The position numbers were made by a program, and so were the translations under genes. The notes under the pieces are model-generated. The model was not told the origin of the DNA. It searched no databases and saw only the letters and a list, made by a program, of their open reading frames with translations. 64,000 bases of DNA from Chondrosia reniformis (taxonomy: Eukaryota; Porifera; Demospongiae; Chondrillida; Chondrillidae), in NCBI GenBank assembly GCA_947172415.1, contig OX359194.1, positions 5,580,001 through 5,644,000 of the forward strand, written 5' to 3'. This document shows positions 14,801 through 26,300 of this stretch, one piece after another (positions within the stretch are counted from its first letter, which is position 1; each line of letters starts with the position of its first letter).

Positions 14801-17724
14801 CCAGATGATGAAGATTTTGAATTTTCAAAGCAAGTCAGCTCAAAAAACAGATATTTAGATAAGGTTCCATGTGAGTACGGACTTGCACAGTTGTATATAC
14901 TGCATGTACGTATCTATTTCAATGCATGTTCATCATATTGATGTGAAATAAATCTAGATTTTGATAACTACCTTGCAACTGTGGAAGATGATGAAGATCC
15001 AGCCTACTACTATAATGCTACAAAACTAGTAGTGAGTATAACCCCAATACTCATTTCCTGATTGCCTACTCAAAGTCTTTGCATAAAAATGGAAATGTAT
15101 AGACATATGTACGTATATCAGATCTGTATATAGACTAAATTTAAAAATCAACTCATGATCAAACTAAGCCTTCAGCACTGGTTGTCATAATATAGATGCA
15201 TACAAACCAACAAATACAAAGATTATTACATTCTTAACAAATAGAATCATTCTAAATTCTGTATATATAAAGAATATTATAATATATGCATATTATACAG
15301 TGTATATACAATGTGTACTGATTACATACATACTGTATGTATAATATACATATATAATAATATTATACATCTATACAAATTGTAGGGATATGGTGAGAAG
15401 GAATATATAGCTGCACAGACTCCTGTTAAGTCTTCTGAAGTTGATGTATTGACCATCATAACAATGTACAAGTGTCCAACAATTGTGGTTCTATCAAACT
15501 TCATGGAAAGACAAATGGTAATATAAATTGAAGTGATGTAAAAAGATACATACCCAAGGATGTACATACATACTATTATAATTAAATGATACACTCTGCC
15601 TATATATATATATATACTAATCCTATCGCCTTTATATGCAGACTTTGTCTTCTGTTTTCTAACAAACGGAGGCCTACGTAAATAAAAAATTCTTTACTTT
15701 AAAATGAGTTTAATATCCTAAACCTTTTGATAATACGTATGCCCATTCTGTTTCTAGGTCCTTTCTTGGAGCCATATGAATTAATTATATTAGATTACCT
15801 TATAGTATATTATAACTTGCACTGTATATACAGTATAATAAGATGTGTATTATAGAAATGAACTTATTATATTCTCTAGGTAATGTGTACTGAATTCTGG
15901 CCAAAGGATGAGAGTAAAACTCACCACTATATTGATAACTTTGATGTCCAATTGAAGACCAAAGTAAAGCAGTCCGGATATACAACCTACCAACTGGAGA
16001 TTAACCAACTTAACCTTGTAAGACATGGATTAACGATAAACATACAAAACTTGTCTTATAATTATTTTTTTCATTTTAAATAATTTACAATGCCATAATA
16101 GATTCTGAAATCAAATAATTCAAAAGTATAGAAAATTGTATATACTTATAAACATTTGTATACGTACATACGTTTGTTGTAAGATTACATATACGTATAC
16201 GTATTTATCAATTGCAAGTAAGGCCAGGAGTTAATTGCACTAAGTCTTTGGTCACTTCTAATTGCAATTGACTGGTCAGGGTAATATTTTCCAGTAATCA
16301 TTCACTTATTCACATGTACTATGTATAAACGTATGTACAAAATCATGCTTACAAGGTCCAAGCTTTCGTTTCTTCAGGATTATGAGTGTCCAGCCCTTGA
16401 GACTACACTTTATCACTACACAGCCTGGCCTAAAAATGGCCACCCTAACATTTCCTCTTTGCTTACTTTGATGGGAGATGTGGAAAACTCACAATTCAGA
16501 AAGGATTATCCGATGATGGTCATGTGCGAGTAAGTATAACTACAATAAACAATATGCATATTAAACATGTATATTCACTCCTTGGTCTTTATTGTGGGTA
16601 TACACGTATACGAAGTAAGGTGTTAAGCTGCAGATATACTATATTATATGGTCTACATACAATAAAACAAAGCATTAATATCATGTAAACATATACTATG
16701 TATGTTGCCTACATTAACACAATTACAGCTAATAAAATACTGATGGGTGGCTGTAAAAGATATAGTTAGGCCACTTAATTACTGGACAGTCAACTACATA
16801 CATGTACGTTAGAGCTTACAATATGTATATACGTGTATAGTAATTGCGGGCACTTTGGAAAGGTATGACACTTTAAGATCTGATGCAGATCTTAAACCTT
16901 TCATATCCTCAACAATTGACTCTGGATTTACCCCACCCACTCATGTCTCCTGAAGAGCACAATGATTAATGATTCAAAGTTTACCTGAACCAGAATCAAC
17001 ACCGCTTATCCACTCCAAGGATTGTTGAGCCGTAGCCAGCTGTTTCATACTTGTTAGGATTCATTTTATCTACATAGATATTATAGTAAAAACATTTCCC
17101 CTAATATGCACGTACCTACATCACTGTATAGAGTAATTACCATTGCTCTCTGATAAGCCATCAGTATTATATATATCAAGTTTGTTTATATCTTTATTTA
17201 CACTAGTGATGGTATGTCAAGGACTGGGATATTCCTATGTGCAATGTCTGAAATTGAGAGAATGAAAGTGGAAGGAATGATGGACATATTTCAGAGGGTT
17301 AAATCTCTCCGTGCTAGCAGACCACACATGGTGTCTTCAGCTGTAAGTTTAATCAATCAATACATGCAAGAAAGTGTATATGCTGAGCACTATTTAATTT
17401 GCTTTAGAGACTAGTGTATATAGAACAATATTAGATTTAAAAATGAAGCATGTGAATATATACGTACGTACATGACACTCGTGATTAATAATTAAAACTG
17501 AGCTGAGCAATTTATATATTTACATATTATTAATATATATTTACGTATGTATATAATTTGGAACTAGCTCTATTATGTCATGTACGTACATATGTATATA
17601 TACAAGTAACAATAGGAAATTAAGTGCATTTATTTAATGTACAATATAGGTTGACTATGAAGTCTGTCATGAGGTGGTTCTAAGCTATCTAGAGTCTTTT
17701 GACACATATGCAAACTTCAAGTGA
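2790..17724 (+). CDS. receptor-type protein tyrosine phosphatase, gene A (ectodomain frameshifted)
   Basis: Exons traced: 2790-2856, 3054-3340, 3593-3881, 4341-4608, 4838-5086, 5162-5524, 5612-5899, 6054-6326, 6592-6886, 7133-7405, 7604-7885, 8081-8353, 8412-8735, 8839-9027, 9358-9456, 9545-9802, 10041-10164, 10437-10531, 10607-10704, 10838-10916, 11079-11152, 11727-11763, 11857-11954, 12983-13105, 13307-13470, 13726-13864, 14152-14301, 14777-14870, 14958-15031, 15386-15517, 15880-16017, 16378-16529, 17207-17342, 17650-17724. Order: signal peptide, Ig, FN3-like domains, membrane helix, PTP D1 ([18 protein letters not shown]), PTP D2 (WPKNGHP, CDDGMSRTG). RPTPs remove phosphate from tyrosine in proteins near the membrane. 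Exons 2, 3, 4 and 9 (295 nt) are not multiples of three although all their phase-1/1 neighbours are, giving four frame lesions. Either the ectodomain is decaying, or the assembly has errors, or those exons are skipped. Confidence 0.8.
3054..3340 (+). other. gene A exon 2: Ig-like domain with a one-base loss
   Basis: The exon aligns with gene B exon 2 at 20803-21096 (VELRC start, HAGTYSC end). At about 3248-3260 gene A is one base shorter than gene B, so the second half reads in another frame. The exon is 287 nt, where a multiple of three is expected. Confidence 0.7.
3593..3881 (+). other. gene A exon 3: FN3 domain with homopolymer frameshift
   Basis: FN3 with TLSWSEP and a closing [10 protein letters not shown] in a shifted frame. 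The break lies at the A7 run near 3791-3797, where one A too many brings in a TGA. The exon is 289 nt, one more than a multiple of three. A homopolymer sequencing error is a real alternative. Confidence 0.7.
4341..4608 (+). other. gene A exon 4: FN3 domain with one-base gain
   Basis: Close relative of gene B exon 6 (24671-24949). The stretch after the shared LIPKTKY motif is 34 bases where gene B has 33, so the frame runs into TGA at 4598-4600 while the other frame keeps the expected MNYT ending. A repeat fragment at 4731-4786 sits in the next intron. Confidence 0.7.
4731..4786 (+). repeat. 3' fragment of the ~240-bp interspersed repeat in gene A
   Basis: Matches the last ~56 bases of the family (GTGATCCTGGGAGTCTTTGT to GAATCCTTGG). 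It lies in the intron before gene A exon 5 and makes the start of a longer open frame there misleading. Confidence 0.75.
4838..5899 (+). other. gene A single A-B-C ectodomain module
   Basis: Three exons. A (4838-5086) is a cysteine-bearing FN3-like domain with many N-glycosylation sequons. B (5162-5524) is an FN3-like domain ending in the motif [14 protein letters not shown] (5612-5899) is a classic FN3 with [14 protein letters not shown]. All are multiples of three. Gene B carries four copies. The 75-base intron between A and B matches the intron of gene B's fourth copy base for base. Confidence 0.8.
6054..6326 (+). other. gene A exon 8: cysteine-bearing FN3-like domain (D)
   Basis: A 273-nt exon with a conserved INFNCS cysteine and an ending similar to the A-type domain (TYLIEC). 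It corresponds to gene B exon 31657-31938. Fold assignment to FN3/Ig-like is inferred from the strand pattern and position. Confidence 0.6.
6387..6551 (-). mobile_element. short insertion flanked by a 14-bp direct repeat, with hammerhead-like core
   Basis: ATTATTATTACATG occurs at 6387-6400 and again at 6538-6551, like a target-site duplication. The 137 bases between contain, on the minus strand at 6482-6509, CTGATGA then a GACC...GGTT hairpin then GAAAC. It lies in a gene A intron. The repeat is rich in ATT, so chance is possible. Confidence 0.5.
6592..8353 (+). other. gene A exons 9-12: two FN3 pairs, one exon frameshifted
   Basis: Exons 6592-6886, 7133-7405, 7604-7885 and 8081-8353. Exons 9 and 11 resemble each other (GTPQ start, VNVSAY end), as do 10 and 12 (TVWL and LDAY motifs), so a two-exon unit was duplicated in gene A. 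Gene B has one such pair. Exon 9 is 295 nt; the ATATAT run at about 6826-6834 carries one or four extra bases compared with exon 11, which breaks the frame before the end. Confidence 0.7.
8412..9802 (+). other. gene A exons 13-16: membrane-proximal FN3 domains
   Basis: Exons 8412-8735, 8839-9027 plus 9358-9456 (one FN3 split by an intron), and 9545-9802. All are multiples of three and open in frame. Motifs include [15 protein letters not shown] and [14 protein letters not shown]. The matching gene B exons have the same order and the same split domain. Confidence 0.7.
10041..10704 (+). other. gene A exons 17-19: transmembrane helix and juxtamembrane segment
   Basis: Exon 10041-10164 (124 nt, same length as in gene B) encodes a stretch of about 24 hydrophobic residues starting [15 protein letters not shown]. 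Exon 10437-10531 follows with a lysine-rich stop-transfer start (LKKKQKK). Exon 10607-10704 encodes a charged helix leading to the phosphatase domain. The acceptor at 10436 was chosen because the later AG would create an immediate TGA. Confidence 0.75.
10838..14301 (+). other. gene A PTP domain D1 (catalytic)
   Basis: Eight exons carry the classic PTP motifs in order: [48 protein letters not shown] (general acid Asp) and [11 protein letters not shown] (nucleophile Cys and phosphate-binding Arg). The P-loop is split by an intron after HC. Val of the usual [10 protein letters not shown] is Ala here. All catalytic residues are present, so an active phosphatase is expected. Confidence 0.85.
12983..13480 (+). 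repeat. gene-conversion block shared with gene B (38017-38520)
   Basis: Exons 24 and 25 of gene A and the intron between them are almost identical to the same part of gene B, apart from a few bases near 13190. The flanking exons (for example 11857-11954 against 37622-37719) are clearly diverged in protein, so the identity is a block and not a whole-gene property. Confidence 0.75.
14777..17724 (+). other. gene A PTP domain D2 (pseudophosphatase)
   Basis: Seven exons repeat the PTP fold: [22 protein letters not shown] and CDDGMSRTG. The WPD aspartate is Lys and the P-loop Ser-Ala-Gly-Val-Gly is replaced, although Cys and Arg remain. D2 domains of animal RPTPs are usually inactive and regulatory, and this fits. 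Stop TGA is 17722-17724. Confidence 0.85.
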
Positions 17725-17790
17725 ATGTCCAAAGGTCAATGCAGTGTGTTACCTAAATTTAAGTTTGGAAAAACAAGATGAGAACTATAT

Positions 17791-17796
17791 AATAAA
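17791..17796 (+). terminator. polyadenylation signal of gene A
   Basis: AATAAA 67 bases after the gene A stop codon. Confidence 0.5.
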
Positions 17797-18308
17797 TTAG
17801 CTTGTTTTGATGTTTTGGTTTTATATGAAGCATGTACGTATGTTACATTAACATTGTCAAAAGCAGATTTGATGTAATGTTTGCTAATGATTTGATAAAT
17901 TAGTTTTGTTGCTCTTTATCATTCAATTAATTAAGCTATAATATAATATATCTTAAAAAGTGTAATTTTAAAAGTTAATTAAATGTAAGAAAAGGTTTAA
18001 GTATGTATACAGAATAAGATAATAAATGATAACATAAATTACAGCAGCTGCATGTACGTACATGCACAAATGTCATCAATATTAAAAAGTCAGTGAAGTT
18101 AATGAGATTTATGATAAGCCAAACAAAGGGTGACATTGTCCCTTGTGAATAACTGGCTAGAGTATAATAACTACTTCTTATATGTAGATCACAAGCAGAT
18201 CCATGTAACATTGTCTTTCTAGAATGATAATGTTACATGGTGGTAGCCCATGACAAGGTGGTAGAGTATATACGTATATACGTACATATGTAAGGAAAAT
18301 CTCTCTTC

Positions 18309-18430
18309 TTAGAATGTCAGCCAACCAGCAGTAAAAAATTGTGGTTCCTTCCCCATTCCACCGGCAGTTGAGAATATCTGAGGGGTATAAATGAGCCCTC
18401 CATAGTCATGGTTTCCAGATAAAATTGAAG
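18309..18430 (-). pseudogene. possible metallophosphoesterase fragment
   Basis: On the minus strand a short open stretch contains SGNHDYGG (18405-18413 encodes NHD), the signature of calcineurin-like phosphoesterases, and continues in frame for about 30 residues to a TAA at 18309-18311. No other motif of the family was found nearby, so this may be chance or a gene fossil. Confidence 0.2.
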
Positions 18431-18456
18431 AGCATTCTCGAGCTCTTCAATTTTAT
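18419..18456. repeat. perfect 15-bp inverted repeat
   Basis: ATAAAATTGAAGAGC at 18419-18433 is followed after eight bases by its exact reverse complement at 18442-18456. It could be a fold-back end of a lost element or a 3' RNA hairpin; nothing decides. Confidence 0.6.
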
Positions 18457-20246
18457 AATACCAAAACAGATGAAGCCAGATAAGGCATCAAGACAAAAAG
18501 CTTATAATACCAATCTCATTAAGAATTCATCATTATTTTGTATAAATTTCCTTTGCACATATACACATGAATATTTCAGGTAATTCTGAAACAATATATA
18601 TATATCATGTTCTTAGCTTTGTTTCTTCTTCTTTGAGTGTTAAGATTGTTACTATACAGTACTTCATTTCACATCACGCTGCTGAGTGTAAAGTTGATCC
18701 CAGCTAGGGGTATTGGAGCATTTCATGTTCCAAAACTGTTTCAACCCTGTTTGACACTTCCACTACTTGCATCATAAGAGAATTCAAAGCTGCACGGGAT
18801 TGGTCCAGCGTACCTGATCAACCTGTGATCAGTTACTAGATCTTGCACTACATAGACAGAACCAAGCCCGACCCTGGTAGATCACAAACTCCCTACATGA
18901 GATTAATCATGTGCACAAAAAAGACATTAACATAGCTTGGGAAAACTGTACACAGATTTTAGGTCATTCAGTCAGAGCACTTTAAAGTAGGAACCCATAG
19001 ATGATCAACAAGAAAAGATTTAGAATACATACATATTTGGCAAGATAGAGTATTGCATGAAGGCATGGATACAAACATAGCTAATTCAGTAGAAATATTA
19101 TACAACAACTGGCAGATCTAGTATATGTCATCTAAACTGCTTGACATACATAACAACTACTTGCAACATAATTACCAATCACTGAAGAATAAGTTAATAA
19201 TAGTACATTTTATAACACAATTAAACCAAGAAAGTTTTGAACATCAACAACTTTTGACATACTAAATTAATTTGTGGGATATTTTAAAGTGTTACATACG
19301 TACGTACGTAACTATAGCTTATGGTACAGGCATAAAATTATAGAGTTAGTCCCATTTATAGTTAAATCACAAGCATGCACAAACATTTATGTTACTGTAA
19401 GCCTTAAGACAAACATTATTAACACTATCAACCTTATCGATAAAGTCAAGATGTGTATATATATATTATGTAAAATACTGAACAACAAATGTTATCTCTT
19501 ATCGATAAGATAAGGTAATGTACTGAAAATTACTTGTGAATGATAACATCTTATACATATATTGATTAAATGCTACCCTCAAATAGACACCAACCTCGAA
19601 TAGACACTGCACCTCGAAGTAACATGAAAAAATAAAATCCACGGCGTTTAATTGAGAAAATAAGGTACTAAATCTGATATACACATACGTATATGCTGTA
19701 CATCTAAGATTAAAAAACTGTATATATATAGGTGAAATCAAAAAGCTTGTATATGGGAAGTGAGCAATATATCTCATTTACAATTACTTGCTTACGTACA
19801 TAGATACATATAACCACATTTATCATTCCATTTAACCAACCTCATTGACATTATGACATTATGTAATATACCAAGAAGGAAAACTTTAAATTTATTGTAC
19901 GTATGACATTGTATATATGTAAAGGCTAATCTTTTCAACATTAAATACCAGATGCATTTCACCACAAGTACGTATGTATACGTACATATTTCAGAAAGGA
20001 TGTTTCCTATTTAACGTGGACTCAGTTGTCATGTTTCAAGATGGCTGATAACATTACTTTAAACATTACCATTTTCTAAACGACTTAAGTACTTAAAAAG
20101 GTTTGGTAGTTAAGATGGTGCTTAAGTAAACAACAAACATTGTCACTGTGAAAGGACTAACAAAGAGCGACTTATTTCTTGTAATAATTTGAAGCAACTA
20201 TTCTACTGCTAGAGAATTCCCTGCAGTACCATCTTTTAGTTTTATA

Positions 20247-20316
20247 ATGATATCAGGAAGTACTCTCACCACAGTATGTCTATTTGTAGTACTCTTCGGC
20301 AACATACAGTCAGAAG
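20247..20316 (+). other. gene B exon 1: signal peptide
   Basis: ATG at 20247 is followed by the hydrophobic run [11 protein letters not shown] and a phase-1 GTATAT donor, the same plan as gene A exon 1. Confidence 0.65.
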
Positions 20317-23300
20317 GTATATATATTCATATTTTTTGCCATCCTTACTTAGAGAGTTTATACATACTGACATACTCATTCAACTCACTATAGGAAAGGT
20401 TTAACTTTTCTAATTTTAATTTCTGGTTGTGGATGTAATACATAAAACTATATTAGTAGATCAATCTTTCATATACATATATATTCAATAGAGATCATCC
20501 ATTTTAAACCTCTAAATTTTTGTATTGCTTCATATACTCTCTATGCATGATAGATACGTACCAAAGACTATACTATTTTCTCTATTTTGACTATTTTGAC
20601 TATTTTCTCCATTATATCTTCAGTGTAATCTCCTATAATATACGTATTGGTTGGTTTGGCATAATATATTCTGATGAATAATCTATAATATTTTCCTGCA
20701 TATATACTATATTCTACAGTAAAGGCCTATATACGTATTTATATTTAGATAATCTTAGAAAGCATTCTTTTTGAAGCTTCCTTACTTTGTTCTCTACTGC
20801 AGTTGCTTCACAGCCAGCTACAACTATTACAGTTGGATCAGGTTCTCCAGTCGACATGACTGCAACACCTACCATTAGTCAACCAGTAGAGTTACAGTGT
20901 AGCAGGACACTAGCAAACAAGCAGTGGTATTCTACAGGAAGTACAGTTAATGCCACTCCAGGTGAAGTGTGGACAGTTGGTGGATCTGCTAGGAAATTAG
21001 TTTTTTCTACATTTGCTACAAGTCATGCTGGAACATACTCTTGTCGTTTAAATAATAATCGTGACACAAAAACAACAACTTACACAGTAGTGCTAGGTAT
21101 GTTTTGAAGATTTATGCAGTGTATGCAGAATTATGATTCCTCTCACAGCCATAGTTCTATAGACTGACTATATATAGTTACATTGACATTTGTATAATAC
21201 CATAAACTAAAGTGGGAATATGATGTATGTATATGGTTCATGTAGAAATGTTAACTCGCTTAATAGACAATAAATTATGTACAGTAAGTCAGCTGCAGGT
21301 CATTACAAATTAAGAACCATAATCCTCTGAGTGCGCATAAAGTTGCACCATATTACATACATTAATCCTAGCCCAACCTTTGTATCTTAGCTACCCCCAC
21401 TCCACCTCCTAAAGTCCAAGGTGTCAACATTACAAGAAGTATATCTAATGGTTCTCCATCTTTGAAAGTTTCATGGACTACAATACTTGGATCTGGAATG
21501 ACCTACACTGTGTGGTATTCTACAAATTGTGGTACTACAACAGAACCACCATCTGGAGCATTAAATGTGTCAGGTATCACTGGTACATCAACTACACTGA
21601 GTGGACTTGCTCAAGGTACAACCTACTATATTTGGGTATCAGCTGTTTCATCAGGTGTACCAGGACCTTACAGCATGAGAATGTCAGAGACTACATATTC
21701 AGGTAATGTAGCTATATAATTATAATAGGTCAACCACTTAAGTTTGTGTCAATTGACACAAAAAATTGCACTATATAGTAGTTGAATGCAGTAACTGTTA
21801 GTAATAGCGATTTGAAAGCGATTCACTCAGCGACAACGACAACTTTAATAACTAAAGCACTTCAATAATGTCATAAGGTACAATCACATGATTAATGAAT
21901 ATAATTACTACGCATATACTACACATAGTGGTTAACACAAATATGTCTGTACGTAGGTATATTAACTATACATTTTGTAAATCATATTCTCTAATGCTTA
22001 CACATACTGTACATACTACACGGCTCTAGGTATCAAAGTTAAATCTCATTCTTACATGATTATTATATCAATGGTCATGATTCTGTTTTTAGCTTCTTAT
22101 ATTAACTGGATATGCATATTTTAAAATTATAAACTATAGCTAGATGTATTAATATTGAAAGTAAGGTTTAGTTAGTAGAATAAGGACTACAACTGAAGAG
22201 GACCCTTGAGGTCCAAAAGTCAGACAAAAGATCAAACTAACTGTGTCCTAGTCTCTCGAAAGGTCAAAAACCAACCATTTATAGGATGAATAAGGTTATT
22301 TAGAAGATGTATATACAATATGTATTTAGCAATTAATATAATAGTTCACCTACACAAATTATCCATATATGTGCATATGAATCGAAGACATATATGTATA
22401 AATTATTTTTGCACTTTATACCTGATGATGCAATGATAAATGTTATACATTCATTGATTTCTTTTAAAGTTACTGAAAGGATATATATATGACATTACAA
22501 AATTAGCTAAAGATGTAGGAAGTAACCAAATCTCTGGTTGTGCATGTACATATAATACTGTATACCATACCACATTTTAACAGACCAGTCTTATGTTTAT
22601 ACATTCAATGTATACCACCTAGACTTCTAATTGTGTTATATATACATATATCACGTTACCAGGGTAACCGGGTGATATCTGAGGTGTTATATATAAACCT
22701 TTTACTTCACACTTGAACTATAGCTAGTGATAAATGTTATATCACCAGTAGGCCTACTCATATTTACTTATCATCACCTTACAATACCTTATTATCACCT
22801 TTACAATTGATTCAAGTCATAGGTGATATATATTAATTATACCACACTCACGTGTGGTATAACTAGTAGGTACAGTATATGCCACCATTGAATGATATAG
22901 GTCGGGGCTATATATAAGTATATATGTATGTATATTTTTGTTGCTTTTTCTTTTCTATATACATATACGTACGTATATGTACTACACCCATTCTCAATAT
23001 AAATGTGTAATACATTTTATACTTGAAATTTGACTTCCTTACAGAGAAATGGAGACTAAACTTTAAAGTACATACGTATATATATATATATATACTCAAT
23101 TGGGTCACATGTCCCTCCCAAATGTCGGTGAATTATTTAATCATTTACACTACAAATGTAATCCCTAATGAAGGTTCCTTTGATTTTGCTATTCCTCACA
23201 CCAGCTACAACTATTACAGTTGGATCAGGTTCTCCTCCAGTCGACGTAACTGCAACACCCACCATTAATCAATCAGTAGTGCTATGGTGTAGCAGGTCAC

Positions 23301-26300
23301 CAGCTTCCAAGCAGTGGTATACTACAGGAAGTACAGTAAAAGCCACTCCAGGTGAAGTGTGGATAGCTCCTGGACGTAGATTAGGTTTTTCTACATTTGC
23401 TACAAATCATGCTGGAACATACTCTTGTCGTGTAAGAAATACAGGTGAAATGATCACGAACACAACAACTTACACAGTAGTGCTTGGTAAGTTTGTATAT
23501 AAAACTATATACTGTACTATAATATGGTCACTATATAGACCTATAGTTGTGAGCTGAATCATAAATACACTTATAGGTGTATACAAAATAGGACAGCTAG
23601 TAACATGTACATATTACAAAACCAAAGAGTGGGACTTGGTGTACATTATATATTAGCTCCCTGAAGAACTACACCTTAATATGAAAGATATGTGTATAAG
23701 TTAATCATGGTACCACCCTTTACATATTAGCTACTCCAACTCCTCCACCACCTAAAGTCCAAGGTGTCGACATTACAAGAGGAATATCTAATGGATCTGT
23801 GTCACTAAAAATTTCATGGACTGCAGTACCTGGATCTGGAAAAAACTACACTGTGTGGTATTCTACATGTTATGGTACTACAACAGAACCACCATCTGGA
23901 GCATTAAATGTGTCAGGTATCACTGGTATATCAACTACACTGAGTAGACTTGCACAAGGTACAACCTACTATATTTGGGTATCAGCTGTTTCATCAGGTT
24001 TACCAATAACTTACAGCATGAGAATGTCAGAGACTACATATTCAGGTAATGTAACTACATATAATAGGTCATATAATTTGACACAAAAGTTAATTCATCA
24101 TAGTTGTAACTTTTGATATACTATCCAAAAAAGAAAAAAAAGATAGAGTTCTGATATATATCTGATAATGATCTATGTACATGTATTAGTTCCCACTGTA
24201 TATTGTATACGTACAGTAGGTAAGCAATTTTATGTATATGTGTTTAATAGCTAACCATTTCATCCATTTATCATGACTGTGAAATGAGCTAGACTCTGAC
24301 AGTCAGGGTAAATAATTCTCCACTAATCAGTACAAAGGAGACATTAGTTTAGTAATTAGTATGTAACCTACTAGTTCTAATCCCAGCAATGTAGAGTGAT
24401 GGTTATGAGTGATAACCTTTTGTATTACTGATGTCAATGGCTACAGTGTCATTGAAATGTCTGGCTTAATTTACACCTGGCCAGTAAATATATGTAGGTC
24501 ACTTAATTTTTGTGCTATTAGACACTGCAATTAATAGCATTTTGTAAATTGCACTGTGTATAATACTTTATTATTATTATTTATATGTACGGTATACATG
24601 TTAATAAAAAGTATACATTTGTTTACTGGATATGTAAGGAGTGTATGCTAACTTCTTATAACAACTATAGAACCACCAGCTCCCTTAGAGGTAAATATTA
24701 CTGGAATATTTTGTGATGTGTACATTTCATGGAAGTCCCCAAGTGTCACTGGAGATCTCCCCATCACTGGATATGTTGTTGAATACATTTATTTAATCAC
24801 CAACACTTCCACATCAGTAAATACTACTACTCTGAATGTTAACATATCACAGTTGATACCCAAGACAAAATATATGTTTAGAGTGATGGCTGTGAATGAG
24901 TTAGGAGTCGGACCATTTGTGGTTATGAATTATACAATTGAGGAAAGGAGTAAGTAGCACATACTGTATGTACTTGCATATAATATAAACAAACAATTGA
25001 GGAATGTGTATGAAGGACCATATGTAATTCCTGTTATTCACAGATATGAGTACAGTGAAATGTAATTTATTCACAATTGTACATACGTAACTACATAGGT
25101 AGACAACTAATTAAGGAGTCACAGTAGTTTGATGGATAATGTTTTTCTTATATAACAGCACTCTTGTTGCAATATTATTCATCTGTTATGTATATATGTA
25201 CTAAGGTGTATATAACAGTTTAATTGTCCACATGTACGTATATGATGATTTATATACTAATAAAATTAAACAATTGTGTAGATAATACCGCACTCCAGAT
25301 AGATCCATATTTTCCAAAAGGCATCACTGTCAACAAATCATCAGAACACTACAGATACAACTGCACTATAAATACATTCAACAATACTAAAATAACAACA
25401 ATCTCCTTCACTAAACCAAATCACACAAAAGAAGATTCTTTAAAGTCTGATACCACATATATGGTACATTGTATAGCATATAATAAGAATGGAAGTGAAA
25501 CATGCTTTGAGGCAAATGGAACAGTGAAAACTTGTGAGTAAATTATAATGCCAATATGTTTTACAGTATACAAGGTCATATAACAAATGCACAATAATTT
25601 TATCTGTAGTACCAGGAAGGATTACAGAGGTCAATATCAGTAAAACTGAGGTAATGGGTGATGAGGTAAAACAATATTTTACATGGATATCACCAAATTC
25701 CAGTGCAAACTACAGCTATATTATCAAATATGATAATGCTGCAAATGTTACTAGTCCAAATGGAACATCAGTAATGACAAAGAATATAACAGTAACAAAT
25801 ATAACACATACATACACTAAAACGGTCAGCTTCACTGTTCCAACTAGTAGAGTGATCTATAACTTTTGGATAGCAGCTAATTCATCTGCTGGAATGGGAG
25901 AATATAGTGATAGAGTTCAGATTACATATGATGGTAAGTCTGATGTGTTGAAATTTAACAAACAATCATTAATATTTACTGTTAATAGTATGTCTTCATT
26001 GCTTATGCAGTTCCTGAGGCACCAGGTTCTGTTTCATTCTCAAATATCACATGCAACAGTATAACAGTTCAGTGGAACATAACAGAACAGTTTATTGGTA
26101 GACTACCTCACACTGGATATACAGTAAGGTATCAAAGTGAAGAAAATGAATCAATCAGTTTAAATGTATCTAATCAGAATAGAATGATTGGGATTAGTAA
26201 TTTAGCTGTAAACACAATGTATACTTTTGAAGTTAGTGCCAACAACAGTATTGGAGAAGGAAATGTTATTAAAGGAAATAATAATACAAAAATGAGAGGT

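Larger units (their letters stand above)
17800..20240. other. intergenic region between RPTP genes A and B
   Basis: No convincing gene. It holds a perfect 15-bp inverted repeat (18419-18456), minus-strand coding-like fragments (18309-18430 and about 18750-18890), and AT-rich sequence with many TACGTA motifs. The promoter of gene B should lie in its last part, but I cannot point to its elements. Confidence 0.5.
20803..24045 (+). other. gene B exons 2-5: duplicated Ig-FN3 pair
   Basis: Ig exons 20803-21096 and 23205-23486 are alike (CSR near the start, HAGTYSC at the end), as are FN3 exons 21391-21702 and 23731-24045 ([20 protein letters not shown]). The pair was duplicated as a unit. Gene A has a single Ig and lacks this FN3 type, while the upstream Calx-beta gene has one at 299-613. 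Confidence 0.8.
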
